Source: Gordonia tangerina (GTDB lineage Bacteria > Actinomycetota > Actinomycetes > Mycobacteriales > Mycobacteriaceae). Taken from it: a stretch of 64,000 bases of DNA. The position numbers and the translations under genes were made by a program. Each line of letters begins with the position of its first letter. Within the stretch, counting starts at the first letter, position 1. The DNA is taken from assembly GCF_021556435.1 (NCBI RefSeq), contig NZ_JAKGCU010000007.1, positions 1 to 64,000 on the forward strand, read 5' to 3'. This document shows positions 1 to 8,586 of the stretch, in pieces. The notes beneath the pieces were generated by a model that was not told the DNA's origin, did no database searches, and saw nothing but the letters and a program-made list of their open reading frames with translations.

Positions 1-172
1 GCGGGTGGTGTGGTTTCTCGGTGTGGTTGTCGTGTGCTCGATCAGCGGGTGGTGTGGTTTCTCGGTGTGGTTGTCGTGTGCTCGATCAGCGGGTGGTGTG
101 GTTTCTCGGTGTGGTTGTCGTGTGCTCGATCAGCGGGTGGTGTGGTTTCTCGGTGTGGTTGTCGTCTGCTCG
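1..172. repeat. 44-bp tandem repeat array, about four copies
   Basis: Three identical 44-bp units start at 1, 45 and 89. A fourth at 133 matches for about 40 bp and then diverges. Each unit begins GCGGGTGGTGTGGTTTCTCG and ends in CTCGATCA. The period is not a multiple of three and the open frames crossing it are repeat artefacts, so it is non-coding. It lies just past the 3' end of menJ. The CTCGATCAGCGG core recurs in the array at 7801-7944. Confidence 0.9.
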
Positions 173-202
173 GTTGGCGGTGGGGACGGAGACGGGACCG
201 GC

Positions 203-1504
203 TCAGCTGAACGGCGGGCGGTCGTCGATGCGGGTGGAGACCCGGCCGGCGGTGCGCCAGGCGCGCGCGACGAGGTCGGCGTCGTCGGGGGTGATGAGGT
301 TGCCCATCACCCGCACGACCATCGACATCAGCCGGGCCGACCGGATGCCGGGGCGGCCGAGGGCCGGCACGGTCTGCGGCATGGTGAGCAGCCCGGCCAG
401 GCGGCGGGCGGCGGAGAAGGCCAGACCGTAGTGCTCCACCAACAGGTCGCGCCATCGGGTGGTGTGGTCGGTGGAGTCGGCGAGGAGCTCGACGGCCAGC
501 CGGCCGGTCTCCAGCGCGTAATCGATGCCTTCCCCGTTGAGCGGGTTCACGCAGGCCGCGGCGTCTCCGATGAGCATCCAGTTCGGTCCGGCAATGCCGG
601 TGACGGCTCCGCCCATCGGCAGCAACGCGGAGGTGAGTAACTGCGGGGTGCCGGTGATGGCCCACTCGTCGCCGACCATCGCCGCGTAGTGCTCCAGGAT
701 CGGGCGCAGCGCCATGTGTGCCGGACGCTTCGCGGTGGCCAGCGCGCCGACACCGACGTTGAGCAGCCCGCCCGACAGCGGCAGCGGGCCGGGCGCGACG
801 TCGCCGAGCGGGAACACCCAGCCGTAGCCGGGGAGCAGATCGCCGTCGGGACCGCGTAGTTCCAGGTGCGAACCCATCCAGTGATCGTCGGCGCGACTCG
901 ACGGCACATACGCGCGGGCGGCGACGCCGTAGGCGGTCTCCCGATGCCACTCACGGCCGAGTTTCTTGCCCAAGCCCGACCGCACCCCGTCGGCGACGAT
1001 CACCTCATCCACCGTGATCGGCGTCCGGCCGGACTCGCCCTCGACGACGACCTCGGCGATCCGGTCACCGGTCATTGTCACATCGACGGCCTTGGCGCCC
1101 TGCACCATTCGCGCTCCGCGGGATACCGCGAGAGCGCGGATGGCGTCGTCGAGCTCCATCCGCGACACGGCACTGCCGTAGGCGGGGAACCGGCCCGAGG
1201 GCCATCGGACCAACTGGTGGGCGCCCCACCCGTGCAGCGCGAGTCCGTCGATACGCGGGCGATGGGTGAGGAAATCTCCAAGACCGAGGTGACCGAGTTC
1301 GGCCACCGCGCGCGGGGTGAGACCGTCGCCGCAGGTCTTGTCGCGCGGGAACGTCGCAGCATCAAGCAGCACCACGTCGCGACCGGCGGCCGCGGCATAC
1401 GCTGCGGCCGCGGAACCGCCCGGACCTGCGCCGACGACGAGGACGTCGGTGCGCTCGGGAACCGTGTGCCGGGCATCGAGCGGTGGGGAGTCGTCGCTAC
1501 TCAC
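203..1504 (-). CDS. menJ: Geranylgeranyl reductase family FAD oxidoreductase, probable menaquinone reductase MenJ
   Basis: FAD-dependent oxidoreductase of the geranylgeranyl reductase family, 433 residues. An N-terminal dinucleotide-binding motif VVGAGPGGSAAA lies near residue 24, followed by the family CGDGLTPRAV motif and a second FAD motif, GDAAACVNPLNGEGIDYA, near residue 310. The Mycobacterium MenJ (Rv0561c) saturates one isoprene unit of the menaquinone side chain. Identity here rests on family motifs plus the neighbour grcC1, a polyprenyl synthase that would make that side chain; the two are also neighbours in Mycobacterium. The GTG at 1504 (VSSDDS...) was preferred over an upstream start at 1549 because it leaves room for a divergent promoter shared with grcC1. 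Membrane-associated action is inferred from the lipid substrate. Confidence 0.85.
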   Translation of the reverse strand: MSSDDSPPLDARHTVPERTDVLVVGAGPGGSAAAAYAAAAGRDVVLLDAATFPRDKTCGDGLTPRAVAELGHLGLGDFLTHRPRIDGLALHGWGAHQLVRWPSGRFPAYGSAVSRMELDDAIRALAVSRGARMVQGAKAVDVTMTGDRIAEVVVEGESGRTPITVDEVIVADGVRSGLGKKLGREWHRETAYGVAARAYVPSSRADDHWMGSHLELRGPDGDLLPGYGWVFPLGDVAPGPLPLSGGLLNVGVGALATAKRPAHMALRPILEHYAAMVGDEWAITGTPQLLTSALLPMGGAVTGIAGPNWMLIGDAAACVNPLNGEGIDYALETGRLAVELLADSTDHTTRWRDLLVEHYGLAFSAARRLAGLLTMPQTVPALGRPGIRSARLMSMVVRVMGNLITPDDADLVARAWRTAGRVSTRIDDRPPFS

Positions 1505-1606
1505 CCGACCAGTATGTCGGGCCGCCACAACGACTAGGCTCGGCAGCACGGCAGCCGACCGATGGTGGTCGGTTGTAGAAGACGACGAGATGGAGCGGCT
1601 AGCGCA

Positions 1607-2626
1607 GTGAAGTCCACATTCGCCGGGCTGGACCTGGGCACCGACGAGTTCGCCGAGACGGTCCGGACGTCGTTGGCGCAGGTCGAGGATCTGTTGCTGG
1701 CCGAACTCTCATCGGGTGACGAGATCATGACCGAGGCGGCGACGCACCTGGCCAAGGCCGGCGGCAAGCGCTTTCGCCCGATGTTCGCGATCCTCGCCGC
1801 GCAGTTCGGCGGGCGGCCGGACGCGTCGGAGGTCATCACCTCGGCCACCGTGGTGGAGATGATCCACCTGGCCACGCTGTATCACGACGACGTGATGGAC
1901 GAGGCGCAGCTGCGGCGTGGTGCCCCGAGCGCCAACTCGAGGTGGACCAACTCGGTGGCGATACTGTCCGGCGACTTCCTGTTTGCTCGGGCGTCGCGGC
2001 TGGTGTCGACGCTGGGCCCGGATGCGGTGCGCATCATCGCGGAGACCTTTGCCGAACTGGTGACCGGTCAGATGCGGGAGACCGTGGGCGTGGCCGACGG
2101 CGGCGATCCTATCGAGCACTACCTGAAGGTGGTGTGGGAGAAGACCGGGTCGCTGATCGCCGCGTCGGGCCGGTTCGGTGCGATGGCCGCCGACGCCACC
2201 ACCGACGACGTCGAGCGGTTGTCCAGGCTCGGCGACATTATCGGCACGGCCTTCCAGGTGTCCGACGACATCATCGACATCAGCTCGGTCAGCGGCGACT
2301 CCGGGAAGACGCCCGGCACCGACCTACGCGAGGGCGTGCACACGCTGCCGGTGCTGTACGCGTTGCGCAGCGACGATGCGGCGTCGCAGCGGCTGCGGGA
2401 GCTGCTGCTCGACCCGCAGACCGGCAAGGCGCGTCCGGTCACCGACGACGCCGAGGTGGCCGAGGCCATCGAGGTGCTCAATGCGTCGTCGGGGATGACG
2501 GCCGCGCACGAGCGGTTGCGGGCCTACGCCGACGAAGCCGAGGCGGTGCTCGCGCAACTTCCCGACAGCCCCGCCCATGGCGCCCTCAGCTCCCTGGTCC
2601 GCTACACCATCGACCGCACGGGCTAG
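1607..2626 (+). CDS. grcC1: Polyprenyl (heptaprenyl-type) diphosphate synthase
   Basis: Trans-isoprenyl diphosphate synthase, 339 residues. It condenses isopentenyl diphosphate onto an allylic diphosphate to build the long chain used for menaquinone. Both aspartate-rich motifs are intact: DDVMD near residue 94 and DDIID near residue 220. KRFRP (substrate binding) lies near residue 55. The chosen start is GTG 1607, with GGAG about 11 nt upstream; an upstream ATG at 1562 would add an Arg-rich stretch unlike the family. It diverges from menJ, the same pairing as Rv0561c-Rv0562 in Mycobacterium. The chain length made cannot be read from sequence by eye. Confidence 0.87.
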   Translation: MKSTFAGLDLGTDEFAETVRTSLAQVEDLLLAELSSGDEIMTEAATHLAKAGGKRFRPMFAILAAQFGGRPDASEVITSATVVEMIHLATLYHDDVMDEAQLRRGAPSANSRWTNSVAILSGDFLFARASRLVSTLGPDAVRIIAETFAELVTGQMRETVGVADGGDPIEHYLKVVWEKTGSLIAASGRFGAMAADATTDDVERLSRLGDIIGTAFQVSDDIIDISSVSGDSGKTPGTDLREGVHTLPVLYALRSDDAASQRLRELLLDPQTGKARPVTDDAEVAEAIEVLNASSGMTAAHERLRAYADEAEAVLAQLPDSPAHGALSSLVRYTIDRTG

Positions 2627-2733
2627 CCGCACGAGGTTGGTCGCGCGGGGTTGGCCGAAAGTTCTGGCCGCACCCGCAGTGTCTGGCCGCAGTTTCGTCT
2701 CCAACCCGGAATCGGGCGCTGCGGCCAGAACCG

Positions 2734-4262
2734 TCAGGGACCGACCGGGCCGACGCCGGCGTGGTTGAGGAGGTCGGTGAGGGTGCGAATCACAGCGGTG
2801 CCGACGTCGACTCCCAGCGGTGTCACGGCGAGGTCGTTGGCGTTGAGGTAGCTGTTCGGATCGGACTTCAGCGAACCGATGATGGTCTCGCAGACGATGC
2901 GGCTGCCGAGTTCGCCGAGCCGTTCACCGTTCTGCTGCACTGCGGCCTCGCGGAGGATGTAATACCAGAGCGGGGTGCGCTGGCCGAGAGCGGTGGTCTC
3001 CAGGATGTTCTTGACGTTCGCGGATTCACCGGCACCGCCCATCTGCATGATCGTCATCGGTTTGACGCCCATCGTCTCGCAGCATGCTTGCGCGGTGGGT
3101 ATCGACAAGCTGTAGCCGCGCACCAGGTTCGACTTGGCCAGGTGGCCGAGGATCGGATCGCCGGTGCGCGGCCCGAGTGGCAGCGAGCCCAACCCGGCGG
3201 AGATGTTCGAGTCGATCTTGCGGGCCTTCTGGACGTTCGGGCCGCTGCCGGCGAAAAAGGTGAAGTCGAGGATCGCCGAGGACCGCAGTTGATGCGGGGT
3301 CGCGTCGCCGGTGTCGAAGAAGGTGGCGTTCGGGTTGCCGGCCGCATCGGGGCGGCTCGGCGCGAGGATGTCCATCACCGCGATCGGGCTCTGGCCACCG
3401 CGAAGCCGATACTCCGGCCGGATCATCGTGTGCCCGAAGCGGAACGCCGCCGTGGAGAACTCGAGCGGCATGAACGTCTGGCCGTGTCCGGCGGACACAC
3501 CGTAATAGCGTGGCCCGTTGGCGAGCGTGTCGATGACGACACCGAGGTCACACACGCGGGCCAGATAGTCCTTCACGACGATGTACTGGTAGGCCCAACG
3601 GGTCAGCTGGCGTGCGCGAATGTGCTTGCACGCGGGCGTCCCGGCAACCTACGCGTCGTAGATCTTGTTGTAGAACAACAGGAACGCGCAGTGCAGCGCC
3701 GAGATGTTGGGGTTCTCGTCGTTGCGGGCGTCGGCGATGATCGCGACGCGGGTCGCCGGATCGCGCGGGACGTCGCGCCGAGTCGACGACGGTTGGAAGA
3801 CCGTCATTTCAGATCGTTGGCGTACAGCACTTGAGACGTGGTCTCCGATACGCCGACCAGCGACGGCCCGTCCCCGAACACGCTGTCGAGATCGAGTTGC
3901 GGGCGTCGCCCGTTGTGCAGATTCGCCACCACCTCGTCGGGATCGCGTGGCGTCACCGGTTCACCCCGGCCGATCGTGGACACCGCAGACTCGCGATCCG
4001 TGCGCGCGGTGAGGTCGTGATCGATGAACTGGCCGAGGTAGGTGAGGATCGCCGGCAGCGTCGTCGAGTCGTTCGGCAGCCCGGTCTGATCGGTCGCCAT
4101 CGCGTCGCCGAGTTGTTTGAGGGCGGTGATCGTCTCGCAGGACCGCGGCAACAGGCACGACGCAGAGTGCGCGGCGTCGTCGAACATGTAGCCGAAGGGT
4201 GTGGTGAACAGGAGTTCGTCTTGGGTCGCGACTTCGCCGGTATGGCTGAACTTGGTGAACAT
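2734..4262 (-). pseudogene. Animal-type haem peroxidase, broken into three frames
   Basis: One peroxidase reading path is split. Fragment 1 (4262-3804) carries the distal-histidine motif FIDHD (YLGQFIDHDLTART) and stops at TGA. Fragment 2 begins at an overlapping ATGA (ATG at 3807) in another frame, reads through the conserved DARNDENPNIS and FLLFYNKIYDA stretch, and stops at an in-frame TAG (3651-3649). Fragment 3 continues in that frame after the stop (QLTRWAYQYIVVKDYLARVCD) and holds the proximal-histidine motif FRFGHTMIRPEYR. The whole span of 1529 bp is not a multiple of three. Without the lesions the protein would be about 509 residues, normal for bacterial members of the animal haem peroxidase family. 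No signal peptide is seen. Read as a recently inactivated gene; base-calling errors could mimic this. Confidence 0.85.
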
Positions 4263-4431
4263 CAGGGGCCTCGTGATCGTCGTCGGGGGGGAAATCTGAC
4301 GCTACGGAGCGCAGAACCCCAGGTCATGAGTAGTTCGCTACCTCATATCGGGGTGGCGGGACGACCCGCGCGGGTGCGGTGTGGAAACTCTGCCGACGCC
4401 TCGGACGTTTGGAAGAGTGAAAGCACCCTGA

Positions 4432-4443
4432 CGACGTACGTCG
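4432..4443. promoter_or_regulatory. 12-bp palindrome upstream of htpX
   Basis: CGACGTACGTCG is a perfect palindrome ending 21 bp before the htpX ATG. It could be an operator. No partner regulator is evident, and in DNA this GC-rich a 12-bp palindrome can occur by chance. Confidence 0.3.
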
Positions 4444-4464
4444 GGTGATGCGCGAGAACGAGGG

Positions 4465-5331
4465 ATGATGCACTTCAATGGTCTGAAGACCGCTGCGTTG
4501 ATGGGCCTGATGTCGGCGATCATCGTCGGTATCGGGGCGATGTTCCAGAGCCCGACGATCCTGCTGTTCGCGGTGGTGATCGCGATCGGCACCAACGCCT
4601 ACGTGTACTTCAACTCCGCCAAGCTGGCGTTGCGGTCGATGCATGCACAGCCCGTCACCGAGGTGCAGGCGCCGGTGCTCTACCGCATCGTGCGGGAATT
4701 GGCGACCAGTGCGCGCCAGCCGATGCCGGCCCTCTACATCAGCCCCACCGAGTCGCCGAACGCGTTCGCGACCGGCCGCAACCCGAAGAACGCCGCGGTC
4801 TGCTGCACCGCAGGCATCATGCGAATACTCGACGAACGAGAGCTGCGGGCGGTGCTGGGCCACGAACTGTCGCACGTCTACAACCGCGACATCCTGATCT
4901 CGTCGATCGCCGGCGCGATGGCGTCCATCATCACCGGCCTGGCGAACTTCGCGTTCTTCTTCGGTGGCGGCCGCAATGGCAACGGCCCGGGAATCCTGGG
5001 CGTGCTGATGATCACCCTGCTCGGTCCGCTCGCGGCGTCGGTGATCAAGATGTCGGTGTCGCGGTCGCGGGAGTACCAGGCCGACCAGTCCGGTGCCGAG
5101 CTCACCGGCGACCCGCTCGCACTGGCCTCGGCGCTGGCCAAGATCAGTGGCGGCATCGACCGCGCGCCGTTGCCGGAGGACCCGAAGATCGAGTCGCAGT
5201 CGCACCTGATGATCGCCAACCCGTTCCGTGGCGGCGGGGTGGCGAAGCTGTTCTCCAGTCACCCGCCGACCGAGGACCGGATTGCACGGCTCCACGAGAT
5301 GGCGAGGCGGGGACCGCACGCGGGACGGTGA
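4465..5331 (+). CDS. htpX: Zinc metalloprotease HtpX
   Basis: Membrane-bound M48 zinc endopeptidase for quality control of membrane proteins, 288 residues, normal for the family. Two N-terminal hydrophobic helices span roughly residues 7-45. The HELSH zinc and catalytic motif is at residues 133-137, further hydrophobic segments lie near 150-195, and the third-ligand region [13 protein letters not shown] follows. The conserved C-terminal [13 protein letters not shown] is present. ATG 4465 is followed by a second ATG; GAGAACGAGGG upstream can serve as ribosome binding site. htpX follows grcC1 in Mycobacterium (Rv0562-Rv0563); here the broken peroxidase sits between them. Confidence 0.95.
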   Translation: MMHFNGLKTAALMGLMSAIIVGIGAMFQSPTILLFAVVIAIGTNAYVYFNSAKLALRSMHAQPVTEVQAPVLYRIVRELATSARQPMPALYISPTESPNAFATGRNPKNAAVCCTAGIMRILDERELRAVLGHELSHVYNRDILISSIAGAMASIITGLANFAFFFGGGRNGNGPGILGVLMITLLGPLAASVIKMSVSRSREYQADQSGAELTGDPLALASALAKISGGIDRAPLPEDPKIESQSHLMIANPFRGGGVAKLFSSHPPTEDRIARLHEMARRGPHAGR

Positions 5332-5356
5332 TGCGTGATGCGTGATGCGCTACCCT
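5328..5356 (+). promoter_or_regulatory. Candidate vapBC promoter and operator with three 7-bp direct repeats
   Basis: GTGATGC occurs three times in tandem (5328, 5335, 5342), starting on the htpX stop codon. It is followed by a -10-like TACCCT at 5351-5356, 5 bp before the vapB ATG (5362). That spacing suggests a leaderless transcript, and the repeats sit where an autoregulating VapB could bind. Functional assignment is inference. Confidence 0.45.
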
Positions 5357-5361
5357 GAGGC

Positions 5362-5592
5362 ATGCGCACCACGCTGGACATCGACCCACGAGTGCTGGCC
5401 GCTGCGCGTGCTCGCGTGAACGACGGACGCAACGCGAGCATCGGCCAAGCGGTCTCCGAACTCGCGATGGCAGGTCTGTCCTCTGAGAATCCGCGACCGG
5501 CCGAACCGGAAGGGCTCGTGCTGCTGCCCTCTGAACCGGGCCACGTGGTGACCGACGAGATGGTCGCCCGTGCCATGCTCGACGATGAGTGA
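5362..5592 (+). CDS. vapB: VapB-type antitoxin
   Basis: Small protein of 76 residues. The N-terminus MRTTLDIDPRVLAAARARV has the ribbon-helix-helix pattern of the VapB family (strand with alternating T/D residues, then helix). The C-terminal half is acidic and proline-rich, fitting a toxin-wrapping tail. Its last codons overlap the vapC start by 8 bp, the usual translational coupling of type II antitoxin and toxin. It would neutralise VapC and probably repress its own promoter. No Shine-Dalgarno spacing is good here; the transcript may be leaderless. Confidence 0.82.
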   Translation: MRTTLDIDPRVLAAARARVNDGRNASIGQAVSELAMAGLSSENPRPAEPEGLVLLPSEPGHVVTDEMVARAMLDDE

Positions 5593-6013
5593 CCTCGACC
5601 TGCCCGACGTCAATGTGCTGGTGGCGCTCCTTGCGCCCTCCCACGTCCATCACCGATCTGCGCAGGAATGGTTCGCCGCCACCGGACGATTCGCGACGAC
5701 GCCGATCACGGAGGCCGGCCTGCTGAGGACGGCGCTCAACCGGTCGGTCATGGGCCGAGTGGTGGAGGCGGAGACGGCGTTGACCACGCTGCGCTCACTG
5801 CGGGCGCATGAGCGTTCGGTATTCCTGCCGGACGATTCGTCCCTGGCTCACGCAAGTATCGGCCTCACCGGTCTCGTCGGCTTCCGTCAGGTCACCGACC
5901 TACACCTGGTAAATCTGGCCGCACAGAATTCTGCGCGCCTGGTCACCTTCGACACGAAGATCGCACCGGTGCTGGCCCCCGACGACCAGCAGCGCATTCA
6001 CACGTTGGGATGA
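5585..6013 (+). CDS. vapC: VapC-type PIN-domain ribonuclease toxin
   Basis: PIN-domain toxin, 142 residues. The acidic residues that bind Mg in the family are visible: Asp8 in LPDVNVLVALL, Glu in TPITEAGLLR near residue 45, Asp in VTDLHLVNLA near 105, and Asp in LVTFDTKIA near 122. ATG 5585 lies inside the end of vapB (GATGAGTGA), so the pair is co-translated. VapC enzymes cleave RNA, commonly tRNA anticodon loops or 23S rRNA; the target here is unknown. All catalytic positions look intact, so the toxin should be active. Confidence 0.87.
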   Translation: MSDLDLPDVNVLVALLAPSHVHHRSAQEWFAATGRFATTPITEAGLLRTALNRSVMGRVVEAETALTTLRSLRAHERSVFLPDDSSLAHASIGLTGLVGFRQVTDLHLVNLAAQNSARLVTFDTKIAPVLAPDDQQRIHTLG

Positions 6014-6069
6014 GGGCAGCACCACCGCATGCTGACCACGCAGATCGGGGTCCTCGGCGACTCGTCGGA

Positions 6070-6993
6070 TCAGCCGGCCGCGATGGCGTCGAGCGTTGCG
6101 AGGTCGGCGTCGTCGAGTCGCAGTGATGCGCTCGCGATGTTCTGCTCGACATGTGCCGGGTTGCCGGTGCCGGGGATGGCGAGCACATGCGGGCCCCGAT
6201 GCAGCGTCCACGCGAGTCGGATTTGGGCCGGCGACGCGTCGTACTTCTCGGCGATCGAACTGATCTGCGCCTGTCCGGTCGTGTCCGGGCCATCGGGGGA
6301 GGCGCCGCTGGCGGTGGCGACCGCGAAGAACGGGACGAAGGCGATGCCCTTCGCGCCGCACAGTTCCAGCAGATCGTCGTCGCCGCGGTCGGTGAGGCCG
6401 TAGCGGTTCTGCACGCTGACGACCGGCGTCACCGTCAGTGCCTCGGCCAGCTGGTCGGCCGTCACGTTGGAGATGCCGATGTGACGCAGCAGCCCGGCGT
6501 CGCGCAGTTCGGCGAGCGCGCCGAGATGTTCGGCGATCGACGCATCGGTCTTGTCCATGCTGGTGCCGCAGCGCAGATTCACCACGTCGATCGTGTCGAT
6601 CCCGAGTTGCCGCAGATTCTCCTCGACCTGCCCGCGCAGCTGCTCGGGACGCGCCATCGGCTCGAACTCGCCGTCACGCGACCGGCTGGGTCCGACCTTG
6701 GTGACCAGCGTCAGATCATCGGGGAAGGGCTGCAGCGCGGTGCTGATCAGCTCGTTGGCCAGCCGGGTCGGCGTGAAGTAGAACGCGGCCGTGTCGATGT
6801 GGTCGACGCCGAGTTCGACGGCCCGGCGCAGCACGGCGAGTGCGTCGTCGCGGTTACGGGGTGGCTCCCAGGGCATACCGCCCAGGCGCATCGCGCCCAG
6901 GCCCAGACGGTTGACGGTGCGGTCGCCGAGTCGCCAGGTGCCCGCAGCGTCGGCGGTCGGGGTCGGGGTGTGGAGGTGGTGATCAATGGTCAT
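6070..6993 (-). CDS. Aldo/keto reductase
   Basis: NADPH-dependent oxidoreductase of the aldo/keto reductase superfamily, 307 residues, a TIM-barrel fold. Visible family positions: HIDTAAFY near residue 60 (catalytic Asp and Tyr), LVTKVGP near 90 (catalytic Lys), GISN near 155, and the C-terminal cofactor stretch AIPGTGNPAHVEQN. The usual active-site His position reads VVNLRCG, as in a subgroup of bacterial members. ATG 6993 is set by the family N-terminus (WRLGDRTVNRLGLGAMRLG) and leaves a 96-bp divergent region shared with the regulator at 7090, which may control it. Substrate unknown. Confidence 0.87.
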   Translation of the reverse strand: MTIDHHLHTPTPTADAAGTWRLGDRTVNRLGLGAMRLGGMPWEPPRNRDDALAVLRRAVELGVDHIDTAAFYFTPTRLANELISTALQPFPDDLTLVTKVGPSRSRDGEFEPMARPEQLRGQVEENLRQLGIDTIDVVNLRCGTSMDKTDASIAEHLGALAELRDAGLLRHIGISNVTADQLAEALTVTPVVSVQNRYGLTDRGDDDLLELCGAKGIAFVPFFAVATASGASPDGPDTTGQAQISSIAEKYDASPAQIRLAWTLHRGPHVLAIPGTGNPAHVEQNIASASLRLDDADLATLDAIAAG

Positions 6994-7089
6994 AGGACCA
7001 CTGTGGCGAGTCCGCGGCCGCGGTGTTGTGCTCTGGCAACAAGCTGCCACACCGTCCGTGAATCGCTCTGCGGGCGCACACTGGAGGTC

Positions 7090-7752
7090 ATGACCGACAC
7101 CGACTCCGTCACCGTCGTGCGCAGCGAAGAGGAATTGTTCCGCCGCACCGAGCATCTGTTCGCGACCGCGACCGAGGTGTCGTGCGCGGCCAACGACCTG
7201 TGGACGTTCGCGTGGCAGCACGGAACGTTGGATACCCCGGAGAGGGTGGTCGGGACACAGCATCGCGGTCCCGTGCGTGTCCGCAAGATCTACCGGGCGG
7301 CGACCCTCCTCGACCCGGTCGCTGCACACCATCTGGCAGTGCGGCGCGATCAGTACGGCGCCGACATCCGGGTGACCGCCGACGAAATCAACGAAACCAT
7401 CATCCTCGATCGCCGAATCGTGATCCTGGCCGGCGACCGCACGGGAGGGCAGCGCAGCTACAGCGTCATCACCCAGCCGGACGCGGTGCACGGGGTGTCG
7501 TCGCTGTTCGAGGCCGCCTGGCGCTCGGCGACCGACCTCGCCGCCTACGACGCGGGCATCGCCGACATCCGCGCGCTGGCCCCGCAGGTCCTCGACCTGC
7601 TGGGGCAGGGGGTCAAGGACGAGACCGCCGCACGCAGCCTCGGGCTCGGGGTGCGGACGTATCGTCGGCGCGTGGCCGAGCTGATGGATGCACTCGGCGC
7701 GCGATCGCGGTTTCAGGCCGGCGTGCGGGCGCGTGAGATCGGGATCGTCTAG
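7090..7752 (+). CDS. Helix-turn-helix transcriptional regulator (LuxR-like HTH)
   Basis: 220 residues. The C-terminal segment ETAARSLGLGVRTYRRRVAE matches the LuxR/GerE-type helix-turn-helix in spacing, near residues 175-205. The N-terminal 150 residues resemble the sensor-like domain seen in TrmB/LuxR-type actinobacterial regulators (VRKIYRAATLL, NETIILDRRIVIL), without a known ligand. ATG 7090 has GGAGG immediately upstream, which fixes the start. It is divergent from the aldo/keto reductase, the likeliest target. It could also act elsewhere. Confidence 0.7.
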   Translation: MTDTDSVTVVRSEEELFRRTEHLFATATEVSCAANDLWTFAWQHGTLDTPERVVGTQHRGPVRVRKIYRAATLLDPVAAHHLAVRRDQYGADIRVTADEINETIILDRRIVILAGDRTGGQRSYSVITQPDAVHGVSSLFEAAWRSATDLAAYDAGIADIRALAPQVLDLLGQGVKDETAARSLGLGVRTYRRRVAELMDALGARSRFQAGVRAREIGIV

Positions 7753-7760
7753 GCGAACCT

Positions 7761-7944
7761 GATCTCGATACGCTGCCTCGGCTGGCGCCTCGGCGGCTAC
7801 TCGATCAGCGGTTGGGGCGTCGTGTCGGGTGGGCCGGTGGTTACTCGATCAGCGGTTGGGGCGTCGTGTCGGGTGGGCCGGTGGTTACTCGATCAGCGGT
7901 TGGGGCGTCGTGTCGGGTGGGCCGGTGGTTACTCGATCAGCGGT
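7761..7944. repeat. Dispersed GATCTCGATACG...CTACTCGATCA element with a 44-bp tandem array
   Basis: GATCTCGATACG at 7761 leads into CTACTCGATCAGCGG at 7797. From 7801 a 44-bp unit starting TCGATCAGCGGTTGGGGCGT repeats at 7845, 7889 and 7933 (the last truncated). The array fills the gap between two convergent genes (regulator ending 7752, yajQ ending 7948). The period equals that of the array at 1-172, though the unit interiors differ. Confidence 0.88.
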
Positions 7945-7947
7945 TGT

Positions 7948-8439
7948 CTAGCGGTAGTTCACGAACTGCAGCGCGATCCCGAAGTCCTCACCCTTGAGTA
8001 GTGCGATGACGGCCTGGAGGTCGTCGCGCTTCTTGCTCGACACGCGCAGTTCCTCGCCCTGGATCTGCGCCTTGACGCCCTTGGGGCCCTCGTCACGGAT
8101 CTTCTTGGAGATCTTCTTGGCGTGCTCGGAGTCGATGCCCTCGACGATCTTCCCGGAGATCTTGAACGTCTTGCCCGACGCCGCGGGTTCGCCGGCGTCG
8201 AACGCCTTGAGTGAGATGTCGCGGCGGATCAACTTCTCCTTGAACACCTCGAGCCCGGCCTGCGCGCGCTCCTCGGCGTCGGAGGTGATCACGATGGTCT
8301 CCTCGCCGGACCACTCGATACCGGTGTTGGTGCCGCGGAAGTCGTAGCGCTGCGACAGTTCCTTCGCCGCCTGATTGAGGGCGTTGTCGACCTCCTGGCG
8401 GTCGACCTTGCTCACCACGTCGAACGATGAATCAGCCAT
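7948..8439 (-). CDS. YajQ family nucleotide-binding protein
   Basis: 163 residues, the standard length of the YajQ/UPF0234 family. Conserved blocks are present: the start [20 protein letters not shown], a middle [19 protein letters not shown], and the C-terminal [15 protein letters not shown]. Family members bind nucleotides, and some bind cyclic di-GMP and act as transcriptional co-regulators; that role is not shown for actinobacteria here. The Mycobacterium homologue (Rv0566c) also lies near menJ-grcC1-htpX. The gene runs convergently into the repeat array at 7761-7944. Confidence 0.93.
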   Translation of the reverse strand: MADSSFDVVSKVDRQEVDNALNQAAKELSQRYDFRGTNTGIEWSGEETIVITSDAEERAQAGLEVFKEKLIRRDISLKAFDAGEPAASGKTFKISGKIVEGIDSEHAKKISKKIRDEGPKGVKAQIQGEELRVSSKKRDDLQAVIALLKGEDFGIALQFVNYR

Positions 8440-8508
8440 GACCGACAGCCTATCGTCGTGCTGCGCCGACTCCGGACCGAACCCGCGATGAGCCTCTGAA
8501 CAGCCGAT

Positions 8509-8539
8509 TTGCGTGGATGCGGGATGCTCGTTGTATTCT
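8509..8539 (+). promoter_or_regulatory. Candidate promoter for tRNA-Tyr
   Basis: TTGCGT at 8509-8514 and TATTCT at 8534-8539 (or TGTATT at 8532) are spaced 17-19 bp apart and lie about 50 bp before tRNA-Tyr. They are read as sigma-A-like -35 and -10 hexamers. Confidence 0.45.
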
Positions 8540-8586
8540 TCACGGCGTTGTTCTTACAGCCGTGTGAGCGGTTGGCGGAGCGGCAC

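Noticed and set aside
1-172. Possible CRISPR array
   Set aside because: The units are directly abutting with no variable spacers, and no cas gene is in the window.
5-640. Plus-strand frames starting in the 44-bp array
   Set aside because: The repeat period is not divisible by three, several frames stay open only because of it, and they run antisense into menJ.
1942-3834. A 630-codon plus-strand frame across grcC1 and the broken peroxidase
   Set aside because: It overlaps two recognisable genes in other frames and has Arg/Gly/Ala-rich shadow composition.
7801-7944. Possible CRISPR array
   Set aside because: Perfect head-to-tail 44-bp units without spacers; a simple tandem repeat.
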